Positions 8,600-17,367 of a stretch of DNA of 38,010 bases are shown one piece after another. Each line of letters starts with the position of its first letter. Positions within the stretch are counted from its first letter, which is position 1. The translations under genes were made by a program, and so were the position numbers. Source of the stretch: Caldilineaceae bacterium (GTDB taxonomy: Bacteria; Chloroflexota; Anaerolineae; Caldilineales; Caldilineaceae); NCBI GenBank assembly GCA_022824685.1, contig JAJDZJ010000060.1, positions 1-38,010 on the forward strand, read 5' to 3'. A model generated the notes under the pieces. The model was not told the DNA's origin and ran no database searches. It saw only the letters and a list, made by a program, of their open reading frames with translations.

Positions 8600-10966
8600 A
8601 TGCCACCACAGTGTTTGCGGCGGGTATTCTCTTTGGCAATTGCAATGATGCTTTTCCCTGGGGGTTGCACCCAGTCGGCCATATGGAGTATTCCGGCGTC
8701 ACCTACGGCAGTGATGGGTGACGAGGCTGACGTCGCCGCGTTGGTGGACCAGCTTTCAGATGAATATGGCTTGGCTCGAGACGAATACCCACTCGTTTCA
8801 GTCCAGCCCGTGTTGACAGGCGATGAAGAGGCCCTGTTTGTAGCGCATTCGCACGGTTTCCCTGCGGACGATCCCTCTTTCAGGCAGAAAGTTTCGATCC
8901 ACGCCATGGAAGCGGATGGTTGGAAGACATTGAGTCGCGTGGATCTTGAATGCGCCGAATATCTGAATGCGTTCTCGGTTGCCCAGGCAGATGTTGATCC
9001 CGCTGACCTGTGGTTGACGGTCTTAGGCGGGGTTGGCGCCCACAGCGGCTGCCTCGAGTTGCTGCGCTGGGACGGCGAAGAGCTGGCCGTCATGATAAGC
9101 GGTTTCAGCAGCAGCCCGGACGCCGGCGCGCTCATCGATCTGAATGGCGACGGTCGGGAGGAGCTGAGGCTCAACAACAGCGATCCCTATATCTTCTGCT
9201 ATGCCTGCGGGGTAAGACAGTACTGGGCGCAGCTCTTCTATTGGGATGGCGAGACGTTGATGGAGGTGACGCCGGCGCGGCTAGGCGAGGACCAGGCCCC
9301 CGACCTGCGCGCCTTCAACGATCGGGCGGCGGAGCTTGCCGCGGCCAGCCTGTTCGCCGACGCGCTGGAGGAGATCGAGAAGGCGGAGGCGCTTGAGCCC
9401 GAGAATGCTACGGTTGCATGGAACGCGATTTGGATCCGTCACCACCTTGAGGCCAGCCGGGAGGAGGCTTCGACCAGCTCCTATCCTCTGGTGAACCACG
9501 TCTTCGCCGGTGATTGGGAGACGGCATTTGATACGTTGTGGGGGGTGGGGTTGCTAACATTCGCCAGCGACGCGCCGATACCGAGCGAATCGGCGGCATT
9601 TGGGTTCGAGCATGTCGTGGGCTTGTTGCTGGCCCAGTTTGCCGACACTGCCCTGACGTTGCAGCCTGAACGGGCGGCGGTCCACGCCCTGGGCGCGTGG
9701 GGCCGATTCCTGATCGATCCCAACGACCCGGCCGTTCAAACGGGCTTGGAACGGGCGGCGCAACTCTCTTCAGGGGACCAACGTTTCCAGACGATGGCGG
9801 ATGCATTTGAGGACCGGTCGGTAATCGTAGCGGCAGGGACCGCGGCAGCCAGTTTACCCAGTGAAGAGGCATTGCGCGACCTGCTGGCAATCGAATTTGG
9901 CTCGGCGGAGGATCCGGCGCGAAACATTGGGGTGAAGAAACTTAGGACGGAGGACGGCTCTGCGCTGTTTGCGGCGTTTACGCACGGGCTGCCGCCACTC
10001 AGTCCTACGGAACTGCACATGGTATCGATCCATGAGGCCTCGCCCAGCGGTTGGGTGGAGCTGGACAGGGTGGAGCTGGAATGTGTCAATTACCTGGACG
10101 AATACTCAGTGGAACAGGAGCTGATAGAACCCACCAGTATCTGGCTAACGGTGCGAGGCGGGGCGGGCGCGCATGGCGGCTGTCTGGAGCTTTTGCGGTG
10201 GGACGGTCAGGCGCTGTCGCTGGTCATCAGCAGCTTTAACAGCATCCCTGACGCCGGCGCGGTACGGGACCTGAACGGCGACGGACAGTTGGATCTGCTG
10301 CTTAACAACAGTGACCCGTACATCTTCTGCTATGCTTGCGGGCTGCAGCTTTACCTGGCGCGATTCTTCCATTGGGATGGACTGAAGTTCGCGGAGGCTG
10401 CGCCGAGAGAGTTGGCCGAGGAACATGCGATTGACCTGCGCGCCGCAAACAGTCTTGCGCTGGCGCTGGCAGAGTCTGGACTCTACGCTGAGGCGGCGGC
10501 AGAAATTGAGCAGGCGCAGATGATGGCCCCGTCCAACAAGACTGTGCAGTGGAACGCACTGTGGATTGGTCATCATTTGGAGGTGAGCCGCCAGCTGGCG
10601 CTCGTCAGTCCTTTCCCGCTTCTGAGCCATGTATTTGCCGGGGACTGGGATGCTTCGTTCGACGAGCTCTGGTTGATGGGTCCATCCACATCGTTCGGCG
10701 ACACGCCGATTCCAGCCGGTTCGGCGGCCTTTGGATTCGAACAGACGGTTGGGCACCTTCTGGTTCAGTACGGGAACTCGGCGTTGGGTCTTCAGCCGGG
10801 GCGCGCGGACATTCATGCGCTGACCGCGTGGGGCCGCTATCTGCTGAACCAGGACGATCCGGCGGTGACGGCGGGCCTGATGAAGGCAGCGGAGCTGGCT
10901 CCGGACGATACGCGCTTTGCCGAGCTGGCCGCCTTCTTTGCGGAACATGCCGGGGAAGAGAACTGA
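8600..10966 (+). CDS. Secreted lipoprotein-like protein with two tandem ~377-residue modules
   Basis: A 788-residue protein of unknown function. The start is ATG 8600, with GAAGGAG at 8587-8593. Residues 1-23 form a signal peptide ending at a lipoprotein-type Cys (C23); the lipobox PGGC is imperfect. Residues ~47-405 and ~424-788 are two copies of one module, offset by 377 residues. Each has a CLELLRWDG strand, a DLNGDG turn resembling Ca-binding FG-GAP/EF-hand-like loops, the identical 13-residue block NNSDPYIFCYACG with a CxxC pair, and a helical TPR-like tail ending in an AxAWGR(F/Y)L(I/L) motif. It probably sits on the outer surface, possibly binding calcium or a polymer; this is inferred. 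The fumarase genes follow 81 bases downstream. Confidence 0.8.
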   Translation: MPPQCLRRVFSLAIAMMLFPGGCTQSAIWSIPASPTAVMGDEADVAALVDQLSDEYGLARDEYPLVSVQPVLTGDEEALFVAHSHGFPADDPSFRQKVSIHAMEADGWKTLSRVDLECAEYLNAFSVAQADVDPADLWLTVLGGVGAHSGCLELLRWDGEELAVMISGFSSSPDAGALIDLNGDGREELRLNNSDPYIFCYACGVRQYWAQLFYWDGETLMEVTPARLGEDQAPDLRAFNDRAAELAAASLFADALEEIEKAEALEPENATVAWNAIWIRHHLEASREEASTSSYPLVNHVFAGDWETAFDTLWGVGLLTFASDAPIPSESAAFGFEHVVGLLLAQFADTALTLQPERAAVHALGAWGRFLIDPNDPAVQTGLERAAQLSSGDQRFQTMADAFEDRSVIVAAGTAAASLPSEEALRDLLAIEFGSAEDPARNIGVKKLRTEDGSALFAAFTHGLPPLSPTELHMVSIHEASPSGWVELDRVELECVNYLDEYSVEQELIEPTSIWLTVRGGAGAHGGCLELLRWDGQALSLVISSFNSIPDAGAVRDLNGDGQLDLLLNNSDPYIFCYACGLQLYLARFFHWDGLKFAEAAPRELAEEHAIDLRAANSLALALAESGLYAEAAAEIEQAQMMAPSNKTVQWNALWIGHHLEVSRQLALVSPFPLLSHVFAGDWDASFDELWLMGPSTSFGDTPIPAGSAAFGFEQTVGHLLVQYGNSALGLQPGRADIHALTAWGRYLLNQDDPAVTAGLMKAAELAPDDTRFAELAAFFAEHAGEEN
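8738..10966 (+). repeat. Intragenic tandem duplication (two ~1.1-kb coding modules)
   Basis: Module 1 runs from about 8738 to 9815 and module 2 from about 9869 to 10966. At protein level they align without large gaps at a constant 377-residue offset, with roughly 60% identity by eye in the core. The DNA has drifted at synonymous sites, so the duplication is not recent. Confidence 0.85.
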
Positions 10967-11047
10967 AAAAGCGTTTACAGGTAAAGAGGAAGGCAATCGG
11001 TCCCGGCACATTCTTTCCAGACACGGCTCCGGGGGAGGGCAAGTCTC

Positions 11048-11884
11048 TTGCGAACTATTGAAGTCGCGGAAGTGAGAAAGAAAGTTGGCGAACTTTTGCG
11101 CCATTCGGCGCACAGTTTGCCGGAGGACTACCTCGAGGCAATGCGGCGCGCCCGGGTCGAGGAACAGTCACCATCAGGGCAGGAGGTCATTGAGATTCTT
11201 CTGGAGAACGCCTCCTACGCGGAAGCCGAAACAGTTCCGACCTGTCAGGATACGGGCATGGCAATTCTGTTCGTGGAGGTGGGGCAGGAGGTGCGTTTCA
11301 GTGGAGGCGAGATAGGGGCTGCGCTGCAGGATGCGACTCGGGACGCCTATTCGGACCTGCGCAAGTCGGTCGTGAGCGACCCGTTGTTGCGCGTCAATTC
11401 GGGGGACAACACGCCTGCCCTGATTCACTGGGAGATTGTCGCTGGTGACGGGCTGCGGATCAGCACTCTGCAGAAGGGGTTCGGCGCTGAACTGATGAGC
11501 CGGGTTCAGATGTTTCCGCCGGCGATTGGAGAGGAGGGTGTGTACGACTTTGTGCTGGAAACGATCGAGACGGCCGGCCCGAACGCGTGCCCGCCGCTGA
11601 TCGTGGGCGTTGGTATTGGCGGTTCGCTTGACACGGTCGGATTGGCGGCGAAGAAGGCGCTGCTGCGGCCGATAGGCAGCGTCAGCGAGGCGCCGCACGT
11701 GGCGAAAATGGAGGGCGAACTGCTGGACGCCATCAATGGACTGGGGATCGGGCCGCAGGGGCTGGGTGGATTCGTTACCGCGCTAGCTGTGCATGTTGAG
11801 GTGCTGGCGACGCACATCGCCGCGTTGCCGCTGGCGGTCAACCTGAACTGTTCGGCGCCGCGGCGGGCGACACTGGAGCTCTGA
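11048..11884 (+). CDS. Fe-S fumarate hydratase / tartrate dehydratase, alpha subunit
   Basis: A 278-residue protein matching the N-terminal (alpha) part of class I fumarases and TtdA-type dehydratases. Landmarks are PTCQDTGMA with the first cluster Cys, RVNSGDNTPA, the NACPPLIVGVGIGGS block with the second Cys, and NLNCSAPR with the third. These three Cys hold the [4Fe-4S] cluster that binds substrate. The complex reversibly hydrates fumarate to malate in the TCA cycle, or acts on tartrate; sequence does not separate them, but fumarase is the default. The start is TTG 11048 with GGGGGAGG at 11031-11038. The beta-subunit ATG overlaps the stop by one base, giving translational coupling. Confidence 0.93.
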   Translation: MRTIEVAEVRKKVGELLRHSAHSLPEDYLEAMRRARVEEQSPSGQEVIEILLENASYAEAETVPTCQDTGMAILFVEVGQEVRFSGGEIGAALQDATRDAYSDLRKSVVSDPLLRVNSGDNTPALIHWEIVAGDGLRISTLQKGFGAELMSRVQMFPPAIGEEGVYDFVLETIETAGPNACPPLIVGVGIGGSLDTVGLAAKKALLRPIGSVSEAPHVAKMEGELLDAINGLGIGPQGLGGFVTALAVHVEVLATHIAALPLAVNLNCSAPRRATLEL

Positions 11885-12438
11885 TGTCACGAACTGTTTG
11901 CGCGCCGCTAGACGAGGAGACGGTCAGGTCACTGCGCGCCGGCGACCGGGTCGCGATGACGGGCAGGATATATACGGCGAGGGACGCGGCCCACAAGCGG
12001 TTGGTCGAGGCGATGGAGCGGGGCGAGGATCTGCCTCTGCCGCTGGCAGGCCAGGTGATCTACTATGTGGGACCGGCGCCGGCAAAGCCGGGGGCCGTGA
12101 TTGGCCCGGCAGGGCCCACAACCAGCGGACGGATGGACCCCTATACGTTGCCCTTGCTGGAGCGGGGCGTTGCGGGCCTGATCGGGAAGGGGAGCCGCTC
12201 GGAGGAGGTGAAGGCGGCGCTTGTCCGCCATGGGGCGGTATATTTTGGCGCGATCGCGGGCGCTTCCGCCCTGCTTGCCAGGCAGATTCGCAGCAGCCGG
12301 GTGATTGCCTACCCGGATCTGCTGAGCGAGGCAGTTCGCGAGCTGGAGGTTGAGGCGTTTCCGTTGTTTGTGGTCAACGACTGCCACGGCGGGGACGCTT
12401 ACCAGGCGGCCAGAGAGGCCTACCGACGCGTCAGGTGA
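11884..12438 (+). CDS. Fe-S fumarate hydratase / tartrate dehydratase, beta subunit
   Basis: A 184-residue beta subunit corresponding to the C-terminal domain of class I fumarase. Seen motifs are the MTGRIYTARDAAHKRL segment, VGPAPAKPGAVIGPAGPTTSGRMDPYT (substrate-binding loop) and LIGKGSRS. It forms the active heteromer with the upstream alpha subunit in the cytosol. The split two-gene form is typical of archaea, thermophiles and many anaerobes, as opposed to the fused FumA/FumB of enterobacteria. The ATG overlaps the alpha stop (TGATG). Its stop lies only 8 bases from the convergent galT stop, with no room for a separate terminator. Confidence 0.93.
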   Translation: MSRTVCAPLDEETVRSLRAGDRVAMTGRIYTARDAAHKRLVEAMERGEDLPLPLAGQVIYYVGPAPAKPGAVIGPAGPTTSGRMDPYTLPLLERGVAGLIGKGSRSEEVKAALVRHGAVYFGAIAGASALLARQIRSSRVIAYPDLLSEAVRELEVEAFPLFVVNDCHGGDAYQAAREAYRRVR

Positions 12439-12446
12439 GGGCTCCG

Positions 12447-13493
12447 TCAGCCCAGATAGTGGCTGTCGCGCTGGCTTCTCAACTGCTGCGCGGCCTGCTC
12501 CGCGGTGAGGTCGCGTTGGGGCGTTCCCAGCATTTCGTAGCCGACCATGAACTTCCTAATAGTTGCCGAGCGCAACAGAGGCGGAAAGAAGTGGGCGTGC
12601 AGCTGCCAGTGGGTGTGGTCACCTGCAGAGGCGGGTTTGCCGTGCCAGCCCATGGAGTAGGGAAAGCTGGTTTCGAAGAGATTGTCGTACCGGACCAGAA
12701 GGCGCTTCAGAATATCGGCAAGCGCGTTCCGCTCCGCCGGATTCAGGTCGGCGAGGCACTGGCGGTGGCGTCGGGGCAGGAGGAGTGTTTCGAATGGCCA
12801 GACTGCCCAATAGGGGACAAGCGCGACCCAGTGCCGGTTTTCCACGACCAGCCTCTCCCCCGCCGCCAGCTCAGCCTCCAGATAGTCCACCAACAAAGGC
12901 GCCTGTTCGGTCTCGAAGTAGGCCCGTTGCTGACAGTCTTCCTTGGCCGGTTCAGTGGGCATGCCGCGCGTCGCCCACACTTGCCCATGGGGATGGGGAT
13001 TTGAACTGCCCATCATTGCCCCTCGATTTTCAAAGAGCTGAACGTAGTTGATCTGCGGGTCTGAGGCCAGCTCTTCCTCCTGTTCAGCCCATAGATTCAC
13101 GACGCGGCGGATGGCGTGCGGGTTCATGCGCGCCAGCGTCAGGTCGTGCCGGGGGCTGAAGCAGATGACGCGGCAGATTCCCGTTTCGGCCTGGGACTGG
13201 AATAAGCGGTTGCTTTGCAGCGAACCGAGCGGCGTACCGGGATGCAACGCGGCAAAGTCGTTTTCGAAGACAAAGGTGTCCTCGTAAGGGGGATTGACCA
13301 GCCCGCCGGCCCGTTCGTTGCCGGGGCACAGGTAGCAGGAGGGGTCATATTGGGGAAGGGATTGCGTGGTTGCCGTCTCGGTCTGGCCCTGCCAGGGGCG
13401 CTTCATGCGGTGGGGAGAGACCAGGATCCATTCGCCGGTGAGCAGGTTGCGGCGCCTGTGGGGGTGCTCTGTGGGATTGAATATATCTGTCAT
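12447..13493 (-). CDS. galT: Galactose-1-phosphate uridylyltransferase
   Basis: A 348-residue HIT-superfamily enzyme that swaps UMP between UDP-glucose and galactose-1-phosphate in the Leloir pathway. The active-site motif NPHPHGQVW has the nucleophilic His pair (H167, H169) and Q171. C53 and C56 in CYLCPGN are the metal-site cysteines. The N-terminal [19 protein letters not shown] is classic for the family and argues for ATG 13493. A GTG at 13544 would overlap the ROK stop (GTGA) and add 17 residues; it could serve coupling but has no family support. It is the last gene of the radical SAM-ROK-galT group. galK and galE are not adjacent, though a distant SDR epimerase lies at 16177. Confidence 0.95.
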   Translation of the reverse strand: MTDIFNPTEHPHRRRNLLTGEWILVSPHRMKRPWQGQTETATTQSLPQYDPSCYLCPGNERAGGLVNPPYEDTFVFENDFAALHPGTPLGSLQSNRLFQSQAETGICRVICFSPRHDLTLARMNPHAIRRVVNLWAEQEEELASDPQINYVQLFENRGAMMGSSNPHPHGQVWATRGMPTEPAKEDCQQRAYFETEQAPLLVDYLEAELAAGERLVVENRHWVALVPYWAVWPFETLLLPRRHRQCLADLNPAERNALADILKRLLVRYDNLFETSFPYSMGWHGKPASAGDHTHWQLHAHFFPPLLRSATIRKFMVGYEMLGTPQRDLTAEQAAQQLRSQRDSHYLG

Positions 13494-13540
13494 AGATGGA
13501 AGGCGGGTGGGCCTGCCTGGATGGGTAGGCCGCGGGGCTG

Positions 13541-14440
13541 TCACGAGGCCTGAAGCGCGCGTTGGGCGAGAGCAATTGCGCCAAGCACGCCGGAACGCCC
13601 TCCAAGAGCGGGCGGGACGATGTACTGCGCCAGTCCATCGGTGACAGTTGGGCTTTGAATGTAGTTGTTGAGAAGCGTCTTAACTTCCTGGTGAATCAAA
13701 GGGAAGATGTGCTTCTGTTGCATGACGCCGCCTCCCATGACGATCAGTTGAGGAGACATGACCATCATGATGGTGGTGACGCCGAGAGCAAGGTAGTGCG
13801 CTTCCAGGGGCCAGGCTTCATGGTCGGGCGGCAGCAGTTCGCCCGGTTGACCCCAGCGCGCTTCAATGGCAGGACCGTTGGCCAGGCCTTCCCAGCAGTC
13901 GCCGTGAAATGGGCAGACGCCGGGGAAGGGATCTCGTTCCCAGTCGTGTGGTATGGCGATGTGACCCATCTCCGGGTGGATGAGACCGTGCATCAGTTCG
14001 CCGTTGACCATCCCGCCCCCGCCGATGCCGGTGCCTATCGTCAGATAGACGAAAGTATCCACCTCTCTGGCGGCTCCCCACGTGTGCTCGCCCAGGGCTG
14101 CGACATTGACATCGGTGTCGAAGCCGACGGGAATGTCGAACGCATCTTGCAGGGTTGGGGCAACGGGCGTGTTGGCCCAGCCCGGTTTGGGCGTGTTGGT
14201 GATGTGGCCGTAGGCGCTGGAGGAAGGGTCCGGGTCGACGGGGCCGAAGGAGGCCACGCCGATCGCGGCGATATCGTAACTCTCCTGCTGACAGCGAAAG
14301 AAGTCGGTGACCTTCCCAAGAGTCAGTTCAGGCGACTCTGTGGGCAGGCGGATCTCCGCTCGGATGTCATCGGGGCCGGTACCCACCGCGCACAGGAACT
14401 TTGTGCCGCCAGCTTCGATCCCACCAAACAGTTTTTCCAT
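13541..14440 (-). CDS. ROK family sugar kinase (fructokinase-like)
   Basis: A 299-residue ROK kinase. The phosphate-binding motif is [10 protein letters not shown] near the N-terminus. The catalytic Asp is in [12 protein letters not shown] (D110). [20 protein letters not shown] is the ROK nucleotide/sugar loop, and HPEMGH...[20 protein letters not shown] supplies the zinc site (H160, C176, H179, C182). This zinc signature with the HPEMGH start is typical of ScrK/GmuE-type fructo- and mannokinases. It probably phosphorylates a hexose with ATP in the cytosol. It lies between the radical SAM gene (37-base gap) and galT, so it may supply a kinase step for a sugar pathway, but a galactokinase role is unproven. 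Confidence 0.9.
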   Translation of the reverse strand: MEKLFGGIEAGGTKFLCAVGTGPDDIRAEIRLPTESPELTLGKVTDFFRCQQESYDIAAIGVASFGPVDPDPSSSAYGHITNTPKPGWANTPVAPTLQDAFDIPVGFDTDVNVAALGEHTWGAAREVDTFVYLTIGTGIGGGGMVNGELMHGLIHPEMGHIAIPHDWERDPFPGVCPFHGDCWEGLANGPAIEARWGQPGELLPPDHEAWPLEAHYLALGVTTIMMVMSPQLIVMGGGVMQQKHIFPLIHQEVKTLLNNYIQSPTVTDGLAQYIVPPALGGRSGVLGAIALAQRALQAS

Positions 14441-14477
14441 CGTTTCGTCCTCGGGGCGTTGGGCAAGGCGCAGCTGG

Positions 14478-15359
14478 TCAGCTGCGCAGGGCTGTTACGC
14501 GACGGGCCTGGCGGGTGAATCCTTCCTGGGACCAGCTTGCGCGTTCACCTATTCGATCCCGCAACCAGTCATACAGGGCGGCTGCCCCTTCCTGGGAACG
14601 CCAGTCGGGCCAGCCGGATCGGGCATAAAGGTCCGGAATTCCGGTGCGCGCGGTCCGCTTGCCGCCCCCGCCGTCGCCGTCGACGAAGGTGTCTACGATC
14701 ACCCTGTCGCTGGCCGCCAGGAGCTGTTGTCCAAACGCCTCAACGGTGGAGAATGGCAGGCATGGGCTCACGGTAATTTGTGTTGGGATCCCGCGCTCTC
14801 GCGCCTGCCGCGCCACGCGCAGCCGCTGGGGGATCGAAGGACAGCGCGGGGTCAGGGCACGGCGAACGTTGTCGTCGTCAGTCTCGATCGTCAGGTTGAG
14901 CGTGCATCTGTCTCCCAGCGACGCCATGATGTCGAAATCCCTTGCTGCCAGCGGCGCGCGCGTCTGGATTACGAGCAGGCCGGGCGGCGTTCTCTTAAGA
15001 ACTGAGAGACAGCGGCGGGTAAGCAGGCAAGTTTTTTCGGCGCCTTGGTACGGGTCGGTTGAGGACGACATGAAGATCGCGCACTGCTCGAGGGCATCGC
15101 GGCGATGCAGACGGGCCAGTTCCGACTCCAGCCGCTGGGCAATGCCGGTCCGAGGATACACATAGGCTCCCCACTCCTGGCCGTCGTTGTAGAAGCGGTG
15201 GACGTTGGACTGGCGGACGTAGCAGTAACTGCAGCCAAACCGGCAACCGATATAGGGCTGGAGCGTGTGGCTGAAGCCGGTCAGGAAGCCTCCTGTTCGG
15301 GTCAAGGCCCGGCTGGCAGGGCGCTCTTTCAACAGAACTTCTGGGTCATTCTTCGCCAA
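14478..15359 (-). CDS. Radical SAM protein, spore-photoproduct-lyase-like family
   Basis: A 293-residue radical SAM enzyme. C39, C43 and C46 in [11 protein letters not shown] form the CxxxCxxC motif holding the SAM-binding [4Fe-4S] cluster. It is followed by [10 protein letters not shown] and by [10 protein letters not shown] and TIETDDD strand motifs seen in the SPL-like/Rv2578c-type group. Members are widespread and mostly uncharacterised; DNA-repair photoproduct lyase is only one branch, and the match is not enough to assign that reaction. The start must be TTG 15359 or later, because an in-frame stop lies two codons upstream; GGGAGG is at 15370-15375. An extended -10 promoter sits at 15386-15394. 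It is the first gene of the ROK-galT transcript. Confidence 0.87.
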   Translation of the reverse strand: MAKNDPEVLLKERPASRALTRTGGFLTGFSHTLQPYIGCRFGCSYCYVRQSNVHRFYNDGQEWGAYVYPRTGIAQRLESELARLHRRDALEQCAIFMSSSTDPYQGAEKTCLLTRRCLSVLKRTPPGLLVIQTRAPLAARDFDIMASLGDRCTLNLTIETDDDNVRRALTPRCPSIPQRLRVARQARERGIPTQITVSPCLPFSTVEAFGQQLLAASDRVIVDTFVDGDGGGGKRTARTGIPDLYARSGWPDWRSQEGAAALYDWLRDRIGERASWSQEGFTRQARRVTALRS

Positions 15360-15385
15360 GGTTCATCGGCCTCCCATGGCTGAGA

Positions 15386-15394
15386 AGTATACCA
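15386..15394 (-). promoter_or_regulatory. Extended -10 promoter for the radical SAM-ROK-galT group
   Basis: On the minus strand the sequence reads TGGTATACT (15394 down to 15386), an extended -10. No good -35 lies at the expected distance. The predicted start is ~15379, about 20 bases before the TTG start codon and including the GGGAGG site. Confidence 0.5.
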
Positions 15395-15409
15395 CTTCAA
15401 CTTACCCAG

Positions 15410-15418
15410 TGCTATACT
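15410..15418 (+). promoter_or_regulatory. Extended -10 promoter facing the Nudix gene
   Basis: TGCTATACT on the plus strand, 15 bases from the oppositely oriented extended -10. Predicted start is ~15425, giving a ~170-base leader before the Nudix start that contains short tandem repeats. No convincing -35. Confidence 0.4.
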
Positions 15419-15434
15419 GTTGGAGGACAGAAGT

Positions 15435-15455
15435 CAGTGGGCAGTGGTCAGAGGT
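15435..15455 (+). repeat. Three imperfect heptanucleotide repeats (CAGTGGG/CAGTGGT/CAGAGGT)
   Basis: Three contiguous 7-base units differing by one or two bases, in the non-coding leader of the Nudix gene. They resemble the short tandemly repeated TCAGTGG-type heptamers known from intergenic regions of cyanobacteria and some Chloroflexota. No function is apparent. Confidence 0.6.
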
Positions 15456-15598
15456 TGGGAGCGAGGGATGCGTCGGGGGTGGACGGTGAGCGCGGGCCGA
15501 GCTTGCTCTGTTTTGCGCGAAGTGTTGAGCCGGTGGCAGTCACTTGCGCCCAGCATTGGGCAAAGCACTTCGATTGGTTGAAACGTTAGCTGGTGGTG

Positions 15599-16174
15599 AT
15601 GAACAGGAACTTCCGTTACTGCCCATATTGCGCGAGCCCCATGGCGGAAAGGGAGCGTTTCAATGCCATGCGGCCCGTATGTTCATCATGCGATTTCGTT
15701 CAGTTTCACGATCCCAAGGTTGCCGTCATTGGCCTGGTTTTGCATGAGGACAGGGCTCTGTTGATTCAGAGGGCGGTTGATCCTGCAAAGGGCAAGTGGT
15801 CGTTGCCGGGGGGATACATGGATGCGGGGGAGATGCCGGAGGAGGCGCTCAGGCGGGAGTTGATGGAAGAGGTTGGGCTCAAGGCGGCTATCGGCGAGTT
15901 GATCGACATCTTTCCGATGGCCGGAGATCAGGGCGCGCGAATTGGAATCGTGCTGGCGTTTCGGGCGGAGCCGTACGCCTCGGCCTCGATTCCCTACGTA
16001 GCAGACGATGCGCAGGACGCGGGCTGGTTTCGGGCCGAGGAGATCCCCGTTGACCTGGCCTTTGAATCGACCAGAACATTGTTGGAGGGCTGGGGAGAAT
16101 CTTCGTTGCCGGCCCCTGAAGACGTTGGACGGATACGGGAGGATGACGCGTCAGGGCAGGCTGAACACCGTTGA
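15599..16174 (+). CDS. Zinc-ribbon Nudix hydrolase
   Basis: A 191-residue protein. The N-terminal zinc ribbon has C8/C11 (CPYC) and C28/C31 (CSSC). The Nudix box at residues 72-94 fits GX5EX7REUXEEXGU exactly (G72, E78, R86, E87, E90, E91, G93). The architecture matches zinc-ribbon NADH-pyrophosphatase/ADP-ribose-pyrophosphatase relatives, which hydrolyse nucleoside diphosphates linked to another moiety with Mg2+. The exact substrate cannot be called; the SQPWPFPxS NudC signature is absent. ATG 15599 is chosen; a GTG at 15593 is in frame. The next gene starts two bases after its stop, implying coupling. Confidence 0.9.
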   Translation: MNRNFRYCPYCASPMAERERFNAMRPVCSSCDFVQFHDPKVAVIGLVLHEDRALLIQRAVDPAKGKWSLPGGYMDAGEMPEEALRRELMEEVGLKAAIGELIDIFPMAGDQGARIGIVLAFRAEPYASASIPYVADDAQDAGWFRAEEIPVDLAFESTRTLLEGWGESSLPAPEDVGRIREDDASGQAEHR

Positions 16175-16176
16175 CC

Positions 16177-17325
16177 ATGAAACTGTCCGAACGAGGGGAA
16201 GAAAGAGGAGTTGAGGCTGCTGGAATGCATCGAACTGAGCGCGAGCAACATCAGGAAGATGATGACGAAGCACGGGCCGTAAAGAGGTGTCTGATAACAG
16301 GCGGGGCGGGCTTCCTCGGCATCAACCTTGTCCGGCATTTTCAGGCGCGCGGCATAGAGGTTGTGTCGTTGGACATCGCACCATTTGATTATCCCGAGAA
16401 GGAATCGGTGAAGGTTTTGGACGGCGACATTCGGGACGTGGATGCGGTCCGCGCCGCGATGGAGGGTGTGGACCTGGTGGTTCATGCTGCGGCGGCGTTG
16501 CCCCTCTATAGCGCCGAGGAGATATATTCCACTGATGTTGACGGCATCAGGAAAGTGCTGGAGGCGGCGCATGAATTGGGCGTGAAGCGGCTGATCCATA
16601 TTTCATCCACCGCGGTCTATGGCATTCCGGATCATCATCCTCTGAAGGAGGACGACGAGTTGCACGGGGTTGGGCCCTATGGCGAGGCCAAGATTGAGGC
16701 GGAAGAGATCTGCCTGGCTTTCAGGCAAAAGGGGCTGTGCGTGCCCATCATCCGGCCGAAATCATTTGTGGGGCCGGAACGGCTTGGCGTTTTCGCTCTG
16801 CTCTATGACTGGGCAATGGATGGGAAGAACTTTCCGTTGTTGGGTAGCGGCAGGAATCGCTATCAACTGCTGGATGTGGAGGACCTGTGCGCGGCTATCT
16901 ATCTGGCTGCGATGCTTCCGCGCGCCAGAGTCAACGATACTTTCAACATTGGGGCGACCGAGTTTGCGACGATGAAGGAGGACTACCAGGCTGTGCTAGA
17001 CTATGCCGGACATCGCAAACGGATCATACCGCTGCCGGCTGCGCCGGCAATCTGGACCTTGCGCCTCTTGGAGAGGATGGGGATCTCGCCCCTGTACAAA
17101 TGGGTCTATGAGACGGCGGCGACAGACTCGTACGTTGACGTGACGAAGGCGCAGCGGCTTCTGGGCTGGGATGCAAAGTTCAGCAACCAGGACGCGCTGG
17201 TACGGAACTTCATCTGGTATCGGGAGAACCTGGCCAGCTTCGAGGGCAGCAGCGGCGTTTCCCACCGCGTTCCCTGGAGTCAGGGCATTTTGAAGGTCGC
17301 CAAGGTTCTGTTTTCTCTCCCCTGA
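16177..17325 (+). CDS. NAD(P)-dependent epimerase/dehydratase (extended SDR)
   Basis: A 382-residue extended short-chain dehydrogenase. The Rossmann motif TGGAGFLG begins near residue 41. D66 after the second strand (SLDIAPF) favours NAD. The catalytic set is S143/S144/T145 with Y168xxxK172 in GPYGEAK. C-terminal RPKSFVGPERLG and GRNRYQLLDVEDL are typical of NDP-sugar epimerases and 3-beta-HSD-like members. It probably oxidises or epimerises a nucleotide sugar. Residues 1-35 are a charged extension not expected in the family. Translation may really start at a later codon such as ATG 16225; the start is uncertain. It is coupled to the Nudix gene. Confidence 0.85.
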   Translation: MKLSERGEERGVEAAGMHRTEREQHQEDDDEARAVKRCLITGGAGFLGINLVRHFQARGIEVVSLDIAPFDYPEKESVKVLDGDIRDVDAVRAAMEGVDLVVHAAAALPLYSAEEIYSTDVDGIRKVLEAAHELGVKRLIHISSTAVYGIPDHHPLKEDDELHGVGPYGEAKIEAEEICLAFRQKGLCVPIIRPKSFVGPERLGVFALLYDWAMDGKNFPLLGSGRNRYQLLDVEDLCAAIYLAAMLPRARVNDTFNIGATEFATMKEDYQAVLDYAGHRKRIIPLPAAPAIWTLRLLERMGISPLYKWVYETAATDSYVDVTKAQRLLGWDAKFSNQDALVRNFIWYRENLASFEGSSGVSHRVPWSQGILKVAKVLFSLP

Positions 17326-17367
17326 TTGCGTCGCGGGCACTTGCCGGCGACTCTCCGGCGGCCTTTG

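Noticed and set aside
13562-14518. 318-codon plus-strand frame
   Set aside because: Antisense to the ROK kinase, whose zinc and ATP motifs are unmistakable.
17343-17359. GCCGG/CCGGC hairpin between the convergent epimerase and coiled-coil genes
   Set aside because: Only 5 bp with a 7-base loop and no T run on either strand; expected by chance in GC-rich DNA.
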